A model generated the notes under the pieces. It saw only the letters and a program-made list of their open reading frames with translations, was not told the origin of the DNA and ran no database searches. DNA of 64,000 bases from Blasia pusilla (lineage: Eukaryota > Marchantiophyta > Marchantiopsida > Blasiales), in assembly GCA_050084515.1 (NCBI GenBank), contig CM114271.1, positions 38,316,001-38,380,000 on the forward strand. Reading direction: 5' to 3'. Below, one piece after another: positions 20,526-31,098 of the stretch. Positions within the stretch are counted from its first letter, which is position 1. The number at the start of each line of letters is the position of its first letter. The position numbers and the translations under genes were made by a program.

Positions 20526-20940
20526 TTGGGTAGCAATAGAAGAGTTCATACAGCGGAACATACCACTAAGACAAAGAGTGAAGATTCATGGGTGCTCGAT
20601 AGTGGAGCATCTAGGCATATGACCAATCATAAGGATTGGTATAGCTCTTACATCCTCTCTGAGCCCATCGTTATTCTTGTTGGGAATAATGCAAAGTGCC
20701 CAGTAGAAGGGAAAGGCACAATTTCTTTAGTCTCACAAAAAGGAGATGAAAAGAAGTTAACGATGTACAAGACGTACGAGTTGAAGCGAAATTTGATTTC
20801 AGTGGCAGTATTATGTGATCGTGACCTAGAAGTTCGTTTCAAGAAAACTGGAGCAGTCATTGAGGATACCAATGGGAAAGTAGTGGGTGAAGGTATACGA
20901 CGTGGAAATATCTACGAGTTGTATGCTTTCACGACAAGTG
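20526..20940 (+). pseudogene. Copia aspartic protease region
   Basis: Contains DSWVLDSGASRHMTNHKDW, with the DSG catalytic triad near 20598, followed by the flap-like segment VEGKGTISL. It lies in one open frame that continues into the integrase (20526-21464). It would process the Gag-Pol polyprotein. Confidence 0.88.
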
Positions 20941-21746
20941 TAGGTACAGATCTTAGTAGCAGTAAGTTGTGGCATGAAAGATTTGGTCACCTAAGCTTTC
21001 CCTTACTAAGTCAGATGCAGAAATCTGGCATGGTTGCTGATTTACCAACAATTTCTGGAGTGTCGGATACTTGTGAAGCTTGTATGATGGGCAAGCAACA
21101 CCAACAACCATTTCCACAAGAGTCCAGCAATAGGGCAAAGGCTCCTCTAGAGTTGATACATGCTGACCTCTGTGGTAAAATGAGAACGGTGGCATTAGGT
21201 GGTTCTTCCTACTTCTTTTTAATTGTCGACGATTATAGTAGGAAGATGTGGGTGTATTTCCTTCGTGATAAGGCAAGTGCTTTTGGAAAATTTAAAGTAT
21301 GGCACAAGCTGGTTGAGAATGAGACAGGAAAGAAGGTACAAAAGCTTCGCACCGATCGAGGAGGAGAATTCTTATCAGAATTCAACAAATATTTGGGAGA
21401 GCATGGAATCAATCGACAGATTAACCACGGCAGCACATACACCACAACAAAATGGAGTTGTTGAGCGTCAAAATCGTAAATGAGTGGTGGAGATGGCAAG
21501 ATGTATGATGAAAGCAAAAGGTTTGTGAAGGCTTTTTGGGTGAAAGCTATTATCTTGCCAGTATACATTCTAAATAGAAGTGCTACCAAGTCGGTGCAAG
21601 GCATGACTCCTCATCAATCATACTCGGGTAAAGTACCATCGGTCCAACATTTCAGGACTTTTGGTAGTGAGTGTTTTGTACATATTCAAGCATCGAGGAC
21701 CAAGTTGGAGTCCAAGAGCAGGAAGTGCATCTTTATGGGATACTGA
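20941..21746 (+). pseudogene. Copia integrase
   Basis: The GAG-pre-integrase zinc region (LWHERFGHLSFPLL, then CEACMMGKQ) is followed by the catalytic core: LIHADLCGKM (Asp), LRTDRGGEF (Asp), and, after a frameshift near 21400, TPQQNGVVERQNR (Glu). A stop at 21481-21483 follows. The C-terminal part continues at 21480-21746 (LNRSATKSVQGMTPHQSYSG, FGSECFVHI). All three catalytic acids remain, although they are split between frames. Confidence 0.92.
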
Positions 21747-23080
21747 TGATGAGTCTAAAGCTTATCGCCTTTGGTGTCCTGAGGAAAAGAAGATGCTTGT
21801 GAGTCGTGACGTGGTGTTCGAGAACGAGCCTCGTCAAGTGGCGGATATCGATGGTCCGTCCACATTATCATCAAACGAAGAGATAACCCACCAGAGCACA
21901 CCACAGATGTTTACACGAGATCATGAAGAAGAAGATTTTGGTGATGATTACAAAGAGCAACCTGCTCTTCCACTACGGTCGTCATACCCTAAGTGGATAA
22001 AGCAGCTCTTGGATGGTAAGGATCCACCAGCAACTGATGAAGTTGTTACACATCCAAGGAGATCCAAGAGACTAGAGGAGCAGAATAGAGCTTCCGCACA
22101 TCTCGTCAATATGGCCCTGATGACAGAGGTCTTGAAGGTGGAAGAGCCATCATGCTTGGATGAGGCCCTGGCTCATCCTCAATGGAGAGAGGCCATGCAG
22201 ACGGAGATGGACGCTATTCAGAGGAATGAAACTTGGACTTTGGTTGAAAAGCCAGAGGACATGAAGATAATACGCACCAAGTGGGTGTACAAGACCAAGT
22301 ACAAGTCGGACGGTATATTGGATAAATTCAAAGCGAGGTTGGTCGCACAAGGATGCTCATAAATCGAAGGCTTTGACTACTATGAGACTTTTGCTCCCAC
22401 TTTGCAAGGATGACAACCATTCGAATTGTTCTAGCGGTTGCGGGGAACAAGGCGTTGGCTGTATATGTCTACGATGTGAAGTCTGCTTTTTTGAACGGGA
22501 GTCTCAAGGAGGAGGTATATGTTTCTCAACCACCAGGTTTTGAGACACCCGGATCAGAAGAGAAAGTTTGTTTACTTCATCGAGCATTGTATGGGTTGAA
22601 GCAAGCCCCAAGGGTATGGTATCAACGAATAGATACATTCTTTCAAGAGAAGGGTCTCATGAAGAGTCCTTCAGAAGCAAATTTGTATGTGTTTTGCGAA
22701 GATGGGATGTATATATTGATAGTCTTGTATGTGGATGATCTGATCATCACAGGAGACCACAGTAAGAAAATAGAGGAAATGAAGGGAGTGTTGGAATCTG
22801 AGTTTGAAATGTCGGATTTAAGTCTTCTGCACTACTTTATAGGACTGGAAATTTGGCATGATGATTCTATTTTTCTCTCTCAGCAGAAGTATGCTAGAGA
22901 AATCTTGAAGGCATTCGGGATGACCGAGTGTAAGGCAGTGGTCTCGCCAATGGAGGTAGAGTTGAAACTCTCGATGGAGGATGTTTCACCATTGGTAGAT
23001 GAAAAGATGTACAGAAAGCTTGTAGGCAGTTTGATATTTTGTGTAACAGTAGACCAAACATTAGCTTCGCTGTGGGAGTA
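21747..23080 (+). pseudogene. Copia reverse transcriptase
   Basis: A linker (21747-22130) precedes RVT_2-type RT: WREAMQTEMDAIQRNETWTL, WVYKTKYKSDG, KARLVAQG, then a stop and frameshift at 22360-22410. The palm follows with VYDVKSAFLNGSLKEEVY, LYGLKQAPRVWYQRID and the catalytic LYVDDLIITG. The YVDD core is intact. HYFIGLEI, then MYRKLVGSL and ISFAVGVLSRF, continue toward RNase H. Confidence 0.93.
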
Positions 23081-23640
23081 TTGAGTAGGTTCTCAACTAA
23101 GCCTCGTGAGAACCATTGGAAGGCAGGGATGTGTGTGTTGAAGTACATCAAAGGCACTATCGAGTACGGCATCACCTATGGAGCAGGGACGGAAATGACA
23201 GGTTTTTGTGACTCAGATTGGGTAGGAGATTTAGATTCTCGAAGATCAGTTTCGGGTTATTGCTTCTTGGTAGGATGAGGTGTGGTGTCATGGGTCAGCA
23301 AGAAGCAACCTACAGTGGCTCTTTCTTCTACCGAGGCAGAGTACAAGGCGACTTGTTATGCTTCTTGTGAAGCAGTATGGTTGAGATGGATCTTGGAGGA
23401 CATAGGAGAAGCACCGAGAAAGTGCTCTTTGAATGTGGTGTGACAATCGAGTTGCATTGCCATAGCACATAATCATGTGTTTCATGCTCGTCTGAAGCAC
23501 ATAGAGATCGTACCATTTTTTTCGTGAATTGATCGAGAGAGAGGTTTTGAAGTTAGTCTATTGTCCAACAGAGGATAACCGTGTAGACATCTTCACGAAA
23601 GCCTTGAGCGGAGATCAGCTTTACCGACATCTGAAGGATC
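23081..23640 (+). pseudogene. Copia RNase H
   Basis: The sequence reads GFCDSDWVGDLDSRRSVSGYCFLVG, then a stop (TGA 23277-23279), then WVSKKQPTVALSSTEAEYKA and an AHNHVFHARLKHIEI-like segment. These are the acidic and His motifs of copia RNase H. At least two more stops follow, so the domain is dead. Confidence 0.88.
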
Positions 23641-23680
23641 TTGGCATAGGTCCAAGATAGTAGTCCACATGAGAATGGAT

Positions 23681-23692
23681 ATTGAGGGGGGG
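23681..23692 (+). other. Polypurine tract of copia element
   Basis: ATTGAGGGGGGG lies immediately before the 3' LTR, where plus-strand synthesis would be primed. Confidence 0.85.
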
Positions 23693-24121
23693 TATTGGAT
23701 TCTCAACATCCACTCCTCTGAGCACCATTGATTTGATCGGCCCCCTTGTATGAGGAGAAGCCTAGATCGATGGTTCCGACTTAGACGTCGAAGGAGTCAT
23801 AGTAATATGACGTAGGTGGTTTACGAAGTAGCGTTACTAGGTTTATCTAATCCTATATTGCATCAGGGTGCGGGGCACCCTGAGGCAATATAGGGCAAAT
23901 TTTTTCTATTAATAGAAATGAAGAAAAATAGGTAAAAACCCTAGTTTTCCCGAGTAGTCAAATAGTCGGGAGCCGCAGCGGTAGCGCATTCTCGTATGTC
24001 GAGTTATCTCGATTCAGTTCCATCGAAGCTCTTCTGTGAGCGCACGGACGGACTAGGCCACTTTGTATCTCTAAGTTTTTGTAAAGATTTCAGTGATTTA
24101 GTCACTTTCTGTTTTCTCACA
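23693..24121 (+). repeat. 3' LTR of copia element
   Basis: 429 bases, TATTGGATTC ... CTCACA. It contains an extended inverted repeat with 20-base arms (23852-23871 and 23875-23894, 19 of 20 paired) around a GGG loop. In the 5' LTR the outer part of this palindrome is replaced by the GC-rich direct repeats. Confidence 0.92.
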
Positions 24122-24126
24122 TACTA

Positions 24127-24500
24127 AATCGATGGATCTCCCTCCTAGAACGGATCTAATTGTCTTCCAGGACAAAATTCAAAAATTTGTTAAAGAAATT
24201 GTTTTCACATCGGAAGGAACAAAACCCTAAGAATCCCCATCCAATAGCTTCCAAAAATCCCATCCAACGGTTAAGAATTGCAGAGCTCACACACCAGACG
24301 ACCCGAAATGTTGCATTTTAGTTGGGCCAAAATGCCACGTGTCATAAGCCTGGGTGTTTGCGCTACGAGAAGGCACTCTCACATAGTAGTATAGATTAAG
24401 GAAAAAAATCAAATCCATTCCTAAGAAAAAATTGGAAAGAGTATAATTCCCAGTATAGCATTTTCTAGATGCAAAAAGGAGTCCTAACTAAGTGAAAAAT
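24127..24500. other. Intergenic; possible Helitron-like 5' end (minus strand)
   Basis: No gene. On the minus strand from 24395, TCTATACTACTATG...GAGAGTGCCTTCT resembles the 5' ends of the short Helitron-like elements listed below. It is preceded by A. No matching 3' end was found. Confidence 0.35.
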
Positions 24501-24945
24501 GAGCAAGAAACAAGTACTTTGAGAGTGCAAAAAACCACTATTTTGTGACTCCTTTACGAATCCCTTGCAAGTTTAAAACTACTACTTTGCAAGTTTAAAA
24601 ATCACTACTTTGACTTGCTATTTTGCAACTTTTTTGCCATCATTTTGCGACTATTTTGTGATTTTTTGGTGAGTGATTTGCAAGTCATTTTTTGTGACTA
24701 CCCAGACTCGCAATCTCTCAGAATGCTGTGAGAATGTTGCAAGTCAGTTACAAGTTGCAATTTTTTTGCGACTGAGCTATAATTGACTTGTGAGTGTAAG
24801 AAAATAGAACTTGTGATCCACACTAAGGTCACAGTTTGCAAGTCAATTTCAAATGCATGATTCAAATTTCAAGTCCACTGTGACTACAGTGCGGATCCTA
24901 CAATATGCAAATTGGTTGTAAATGTAGTAATGACTGGTGGTGGAA
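24500..24945 (+). repeat. Dispersed repeat rich in GCAAGT / GCGACT words
   Basis: The sequence is saturated with short words such as TTGCAAGT, TTTGCAACT and TTTTGCGACT. Its right end (about 24890-24940) is matched in reverse complement at 58978-59025, and 59130-59250 and 59640-59940 share the word usage. No coding signal. Confidence 0.55.
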
Positions 24946-25265
24946 ATTGAGCATAGGGATTTTTTATGGCATAATTGATATTGTACCAAATTATTTAACA
25001 TATAGATGACCAAAATTTCTTCATTCTCCACTAGCTTTTTGGCACAAATGCAAGATCTTGGCACAAATCAACCATCGATCTTGGCAATCTTGGAGAAATC
25101 AACCATCGATCTTGGTACATCAATGACCTGATGAGGAGGTGAGAAACATATGTGCAAGTTTTCCCTGGTATGGGCCCACTTAGGGCTATTTGCATTTAGT
25201 TCCCTATTTCTTACATAATTAACTTCTCGATATGTAAGGTATCTCTTGATCCATTAAAGAGGGTT

Positions 25266-25647
25266 AGGGTTAGGGAGGTAATAGAGACCTAACCTATATG
25301 TACATGTCATCAAGGAGAGGTCTTGGAAAAGGGAGGGGGTATATCTCAAAGAGAGCTTGGGAGCTTGTTCTCTCTTTGTTGAACCTCTTTCCATGAGGCG
25401 GAAGAGCTATATTGTCTCTTGCCTTGTGATTAACCTTGAGCCTATTATTAGAAGAATGGATTTGGTTTGACATAGGAGAGAGCCTTGTGATGTGATACTA
25501 TTGTTGCAAACCAGGTTTATAAGAAACATTTTGGTAAATGATTCTGTGCGTGTTTGGATTCCATGATTAACTCGGGAATCTGTGTTGTTAAGTTTGTTGC
25601 ATGGTGAAAACAACATATGTTGTATAACAATATATATGTGCACGAGA
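25266..25647 (+). repeat. Decayed solo LTR related to gypsy copy A
   Basis: Clear similarity to 1560-1910: GGGAGGGGGTATATCTC, GCTTGTTCTCTCTTTGTTGAACCTC, GGATTTGGTTTGACATAGGAGAGAG, and an end resembling GTGCACGAGA. The start is eroded; no U5-end repeat precedes it and no internal sequence follows. Confidence 0.65.
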
Positions 25648-26138
25648 ACTCCCTTGGTCATTATATACATGTTGAGTCATGTATAGAGTGCCACATCAAG
25701 TTGGTCAACCGTTAGAATTCTACTATGTCGATGGTGTAAGAGATCAATGGGATATTTGGCTATAATTTTTTCATGAGTGATCAGACGAGGTTCGTTACAC
25801 CTCCTTTACGACACGATCGATCATTTTTACAAACTCCCTCCTTTTATTTTGGGTCAATTACTTGTTGGCCTAGTCAACGATTATTTGATTCTTTTGGTAA
25901 CATGTGTGCGTTGGGTACTTGTTCTGTTTACATTTTAAGGGAGGGGTCTTAGGTTATTCCGAAGGGTATGAGAGAAGAGGACATGGTTTCAAACAACCTT
26001 TTTTCTCATGTTGAGGCTGGGAAATACTCTTCCTTGTAGGGTTTATTAGGAGCTAGGGCATTAGAGTTTGGATTCTTTCATGATGGAGGGTAGATATAGA
26101 TTGGTTGAGATATATACTATCACGAATATAATTGATAA
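25648..26138. other. AT-rich intergenic stretch
   Basis: Nothing supported. Short frames only, with no domain. Confidence 0.5.
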
Positions 26139-26353
26139 CTAGTAAGGTCTGTGCGATGCACAGAAAATAAAAAGGTGTTTGAAGAGCTTTCGCTAATGTA
26201 TAGTCTGTGAAGGGACTAATAATGCTGCATACAAATTCAAATGTTTTTTTTGCTGCCCATAACATGTGAAATATTTTCTTGATGCCTAGTTGCCATGTGT
26301 CAGATAGAGAGGTGTTTGCAAATCAAGAAGGCACTCTCCGATAATAATATAGA
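26139..26353 (-). mobile_element. Short non-autonomous Helitron-like element
   Basis: On the minus strand it begins TCTATATTATTATCGGAGAG. It ends with a 7-bp hairpin (TCTGTGC/GCACAGA) followed a few bases later by CTAG. Flanking bases are A and T, the Helitron target. 215 bp; same subfamily as 54707-54934 and 29828-30039. Confidence 0.7.
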
Positions 26354-27724
26354 TGTGTGTCATTTTCACTTGAATTTTACATAAGAAATGATGAGAGAGG
26401 GGCATGGGATAATTCCTTGTGTGTAGTTTGGTAGTCAATATGTATAGTTTGGTAGGAATTGACTACCCAATGTGCCCTCATGTCATCCACCTCGAGTTGT
26501 CAGTAGAATTTTGACTCACCATCACTTTATCGATATTCAATAATTTGAGTGATCCATGCCAATGATCCGTGATTGGTGCCAACTAGTAGTCCACATCCAC
26601 ACATGGAGGATTTAACTTCTTGTGCATGGAGATTTTCATGTTGCAAAGTTTTCCAGATCACACAGAGTTGTTAATGTCGATCATGTAGAGGAGTAATGGC
26701 AAATGCGTCAAGGTTACCCATTCAAGTTCTATTCCTGAACTTATCCCTTATTATTCATGGTGTTGGGTTATGATAATCAGGTATACTTACAAACGTTTCG
26801 ACTGTAGATCCTCTATGTGTGTAACATGTTTTTGGGTAGAGGGCATCTTCTCAAGTAGGGGTCTTCTGGATGACACAAGGTTCTATTAGCTTAGGTGAGA
26901 TGGTAAGGAATACATTAAGCTTAGGATGACCCTAAGAGTTGAATATTATGAGGTAAGATTATCATCGCGGGATTACCATTGGTTCTTGTGAAATAGTGAG
27001 GAATGTGGGAGGCTTATGGTAAGCCTGAGTGCTTGAGCATATATGAAATGTAGGCTAACGATGGATTTTTCAAGTGATATTTCCGCAGACATAAGCATGT
27101 TTCAATTTTGTTCTTCCGGTGTCGCACCCAACTACCCGTTTTTACTCTAGTATGTCTATCCTTTCGATATTAGACCAATGGATTAAACACTCAATTGAAC
27201 AATTAAACTCAACACATCATATCCTTTTGTTCATTGGATTCCATGCAGTACATGAAAATGATTTCAAAATGGAGTTGAATTAGATGTCATGCATCTATTT
27301 TCTTGAACATTGTTGTTGTGTCGTGGAAGCGTGCGTTCACCAAGTCAAGTTGTCTTTACTTATTTGTAATCAAACACACTAAAATTAGTCATATTTTGGG
27401 TCAACCAACTTTGCATCTCTTGATTATGGGTCTTAGATTATCCCTTGACCTCACCAATACTAAATAGGGTTAGATAGTAACCTAACCCCTCACTATCCAA
27501 TATAGACAAGCCATCCAACACTTAGAACAAACTTTTTTGATAATCTAGGAAACTAAAATGATGCTAGCCCACTTAAAGATCCTAACTAGCTAAAGGACCT
27601 TAAACGAGTTCTTGTATCATAAAAAATCAATGCATAAACCTTGGTTCAGGATCAAAGGTGAGTATTGAAAATCGAATTATATGACTTTGGCCTTGAGCTT
27701 GAGCTCACAAGACTTAGATAGAGT
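26354..27724. other. AT-rich intergenic stretch
   Basis: No gene or element end that I can support. Confidence 0.5.
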
Positions 27725-28010
27725 CTCAAAGGCTCTACTGGTTGCATGTTCTCTAGATAACCGAGAAGCCTCCAAATCAGGTCTAGTCCTTCCAAGTGCG
27801 TACCATCTTCCTGGGAAAACTCTTCCCCAAGCCTTGACCAATCTCTCCAAGTCGATTGCCTATGTCGGTTAATTTCTCAAGGTGTGTTCTCTAGCTTAGA
27901 TTTGAAACATGGCTAAACACGCATCACAGTTGGTTCCTAGTTTTAGGACTTGAGCGGGTAGAGAGAAAGAGTGTTCCCCCTTATAAGTACTTCTGGGGTT
28001 CTCTAGGGAT
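27725..28010 (+). repeat. Dispersed repeat, copy 1 (pair with 50195-50495)
   Basis: Shares ordered blocks with 50195-50495: CTCTTCCCCAAGC, TCTCCAAGTCG, GAAACATG, TTGGTTCCTAGTT with AGGACTTGAGC, and a TATA-like block CCTTATAAGTACTTCT with GGGTTCT. The TATA-like block suggests an old LTR or promoter-bearing repeat. Confidence 0.55.
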
Positions 28011-29827
28011 AGAATACTCATGTTGTGGAAAAATTCCAGAGTCTAAAAAAAAACTAAGAATTTTAAAAACTACAAAAGCTCAAAGGATCCCTCATAATCT
28101 CAAATGGTGGGATATCTTTATTCCAAATCCCATCTAGAAAAATATTTTTGCATTGAGAACCTAAACTTATGCCCTGAAAAATGAAGACTTAATTGAAATT
28201 TAATTTTAACACCTAGATCTCCTCCTACCATTCATAGTAAGTCCTTGTTTACATAACTTTAACAAATTCTTGAAATGGGCCAGCTAGGCCTTTAGGGTTC
28301 TACAAACATGCTTGGACAATACAAAACTAGAAAATGAGAGGTTGGAGGTATCTATCAAAAAGTAGAAGGAGGATAACTCAATGAGTCGATGAACTCGAAG
28401 GCCATATATGGCTTGAGGGTGCTTGTCACCTTCATTACTTGTGAGTGGAATTCACAACGAGTGTCGTAATGCCAAAATAATGAAATCCTACAATACTTAG
28501 TTTCTATGATTCTCGTGTAAAAATCCAATGTAAGTGGTAGATTTGGGACAGAGAATGCATTGGACCACTATGTCCCTTATAAGAGTAGCCATAGTAAGAA
28601 GAAGATTTAAATGCTTGTTGAAAATGTTTTGGTAGAGATAAAAAAATTTGTGTACTCATATTAACTCGTGGATATATCAAAACATCATACGAGAATAGCG
28701 ATATCAAAGAAACATACGAGATTCTTTCAAAATTTACACCAAAGAGTGGTGTTAGTGACTAACTCTTCACTAGTGTGATGTAAGTTCTAGGTGAATGGAG
28801 AGATCCTATAGGACAAGAAAATAAGGATTTGGTGAAAAATGTTTTCTATTCCTAGCTTTAGACCTAGTGGGAAGGCTTGAAAGATGGCAAGATATTTGTA
28901 GAGGGTGAAGCTACAACCCCAACAAGACAAAGAAGACATGGAAAGCATTCTAAGATTCTTTGGTTACCCCAATTTTTTCACCTCTACAATATCAAATGGT
29001 GTTAGTCCTTACTTTAAAGTCCTCCAACGTCACTCTACAACCCTCCAAAGGGTGGATTCAAATTATTTCTTATTCATTCAAAAGGCAAGATGATGATATG
29101 CAAAGATTAAGCACAAATCAGAATGATGCACATACAAATTGTCTTCTTGGCATGTTACCACAATAAACACTCATCAATAGGATGAGAGTTAGTATTCGGA
29201 TCTCACATAGATATGAAGGTGGCTCTTCCCCTATTAGATATACTGGTGGTGTTAGTGCCATGCATGGGTTATTGATGAGTTCCCCTTCTTGCACCCCTTT
29301 GCTCTAAATTGGTCAGAAAAGATTTAACTAATTAACTGCGATAGATATCACAATATGAGGCTATCCCAAAGGAAAAATGTGGAACAATCAAACTTGTTTA
29401 TAAGAAGGTTGTTGCATATTAGAATATAATTTTAGAAATTAAATACATAAGGGAAAGAGCAATTCCACCCTTGGACATTTATTGTCACTACCATTTGTAT
29501 CCTCCGCAATTTGGAGAGTTGGGAGGACAAATAATGACAAGCCCTAGTAAATCATGAATGGGAGCTAATGTTTTCTCACCAAAACGACTATTTTCAATGG
29601 AATATAAAACTAAACATAATTTTCTAAAATTTTGCAAATTTTTGGCAATTCCAACCAATAAAATAAATTTCCCAAATATTCAAAATCTTTGGGAATTCCT
29701 TCCTTTCATGAAAATGTTTTCTATTCCATGGTAGCAAGAAAATATTTCCTTCTACACGGATAACAAGAAAATTTTTGTGTGTAACATGATTAGTGTCTTC
29801 ACTCCCTTCATGCTCACTAGTACTCAC
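28011..29827. other. AT-rich intergenic stretch
   Basis: No supported gene. Frames at 28905-29166 lack any recognised domain. Confidence 0.5.
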
Positions 29828-30039
29828 TCTATATTATTATGGAAGAGTGCTTTTTTTATTTGCAAACACCTCTATGTTCCACACATGACAACCAAACAAT
29901 AAGGAAAATATTTCTATTTAATAAAGACAACAAGAAAAAAGTTTGAATTTTTGTGCGGCACCATTAATCCCTTCCCTTCATTATCAAAACTCTTCAATTA
30001 TTCTTTTATTTCCCTTGCATAATCTCTACTACTTTCTAG
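29828..30039 (+). mobile_element. Short non-autonomous Helitron-like element (degraded)
   Basis: Begins TCTATATTATTATGGAAGAGTGC and ends TTTCTAG before T. Interior words (CAAACACCTC, ACAAGAAAAAAG, ACCATTAATCCCTTCCCTTCA) match 54707-54934. The terminal hairpin is eroded. Confidence 0.55.
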
Positions 30040-30873
30040 TTAGTACCCGTGACAACTGTGCCATGCATATTCGTCCCCCATCCCGTACATACATGCCCTC
30101 TGTGAATACGGCCCTGCCCGTCCTCTTGAAATATAGGAGGTGCAAATTATAGTATAAACAATAATGCTATTTCTTTGCAAGAAACTTTCCTAACCTTTTG
30201 CCTTCCGAGTAGTTCCGGTTCTTTTGCTTTGTGAGCAGTTCCGGTTCTTAGCGCCGTAGAGGCATATAACGTGATGCTTGCAAGGCGTGGAGCGAAACAT
30301 CGATCATTGATAGATAACAGTTGAAGGCAGAAAGTGGTAACCACGAGTGAGTGAACTCTTTGAATGTCCACAATCCACTCGGCGGAAATGTCTGCTCCAG
30401 AGTCCACCGGAGCACTTGAGAGCTTCATGTGATCCACTGCGATTCCGGAGCAGAGAAATTATGTGGAAGAGAACGCCGACGCCCTTCGAATTTGTTCGAT
30501 TGCGTATTCGTCCGCAGGAAGTCCACCGGAAAAGAGAGAGAGAGATTGTGGAGTACAGAATGTGATGGAAGAGAACTCCGTGACTTTCTTTGGAGAGAAT
30601 ATGATGATGAAGTAGTGTTTGCCACAGTCTTGCGACTACAGATTGGGGATGGGTGCACAGAAAGAAAGAAGTTACCACAAGACATGAGAGGAGGTAGACC
30701 TTCTCGTTTAGGGTGAGTGATGAACACTCAGAGTGTCGGTGCGGAGCTTCCAGGTTTCAACCAAGAAGCTCTGTCAAACATTATCTACCTTGCCTGATCC
30801 GGATCTCCAATACGCGTTACTTCGAGCTATTAATTACAGCGTTAGCTACCTTGTCAGATTGGCATCCCCGTTA
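30040..30873. other. Intergenic stretch, no supported gene
   Basis: Composition becomes more GC-rich after about 30180. Overlapping frames on both strands (30304-30727) show no domain. Confidence 0.4.
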
Positions 30874-31098
30874 CACGGTACTAACCAGTGTGCATCAGCT
30901 TGGGGCAGTGAAGCTATGCTTCTGAATATGACGAACACCTCCGGTGTTTCCGGATTTTCAATTTCAGCAAAAATCGCTGCTCGTTGCACGGCACTGACCA
31001 GTGTGCAGCAGCTCGGGGCAGTGAAGTTATGCTTCTGGATGTGATGAACACCTCCGGTGTCACCAGATTTTCATTTTCAGCAAGAATTGATGCTCTGT
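30874..31098 (+). repeat. Tandem duplication, 113-bp period
   Basis: Two copies start CACGGTACTAACCAGTGTGC (30874) and CACGGCACTGACCAGTGTGC (30987). Each contains GGGGCAGTGAAG and ACACCTCCGGTGT. No coding role seen. Confidence 0.7.

Larger units (their letters stand above)
19109..24121 (+). mobile_element. Full-length Ty1/copia LTR retrotransposon, inactivated
   Basis: Complete architecture of about 5.0 kb: 5' LTR, primer binding site, gag, protease, integrase, reverse transcriptase, RNase H, polypurine tract, 3' LTR. The flanking 5-bp duplication TACTA is at 19104-19108 and 24122-24126. The domain order (integrase before RT) is diagnostic of copia. At least four frameshifts and several stops make it non-autonomous. 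LTRs are very similar apart from a length change, so it inserted more recently than gypsy copy B. Confidence 0.95.

Noticed and set aside
25256-25277. Telomere-like TTAGGG words
   Set aside because: Only about two and a half units. Plant telomeres are usually TTTAGGG, so this is chance or part of a repeat.
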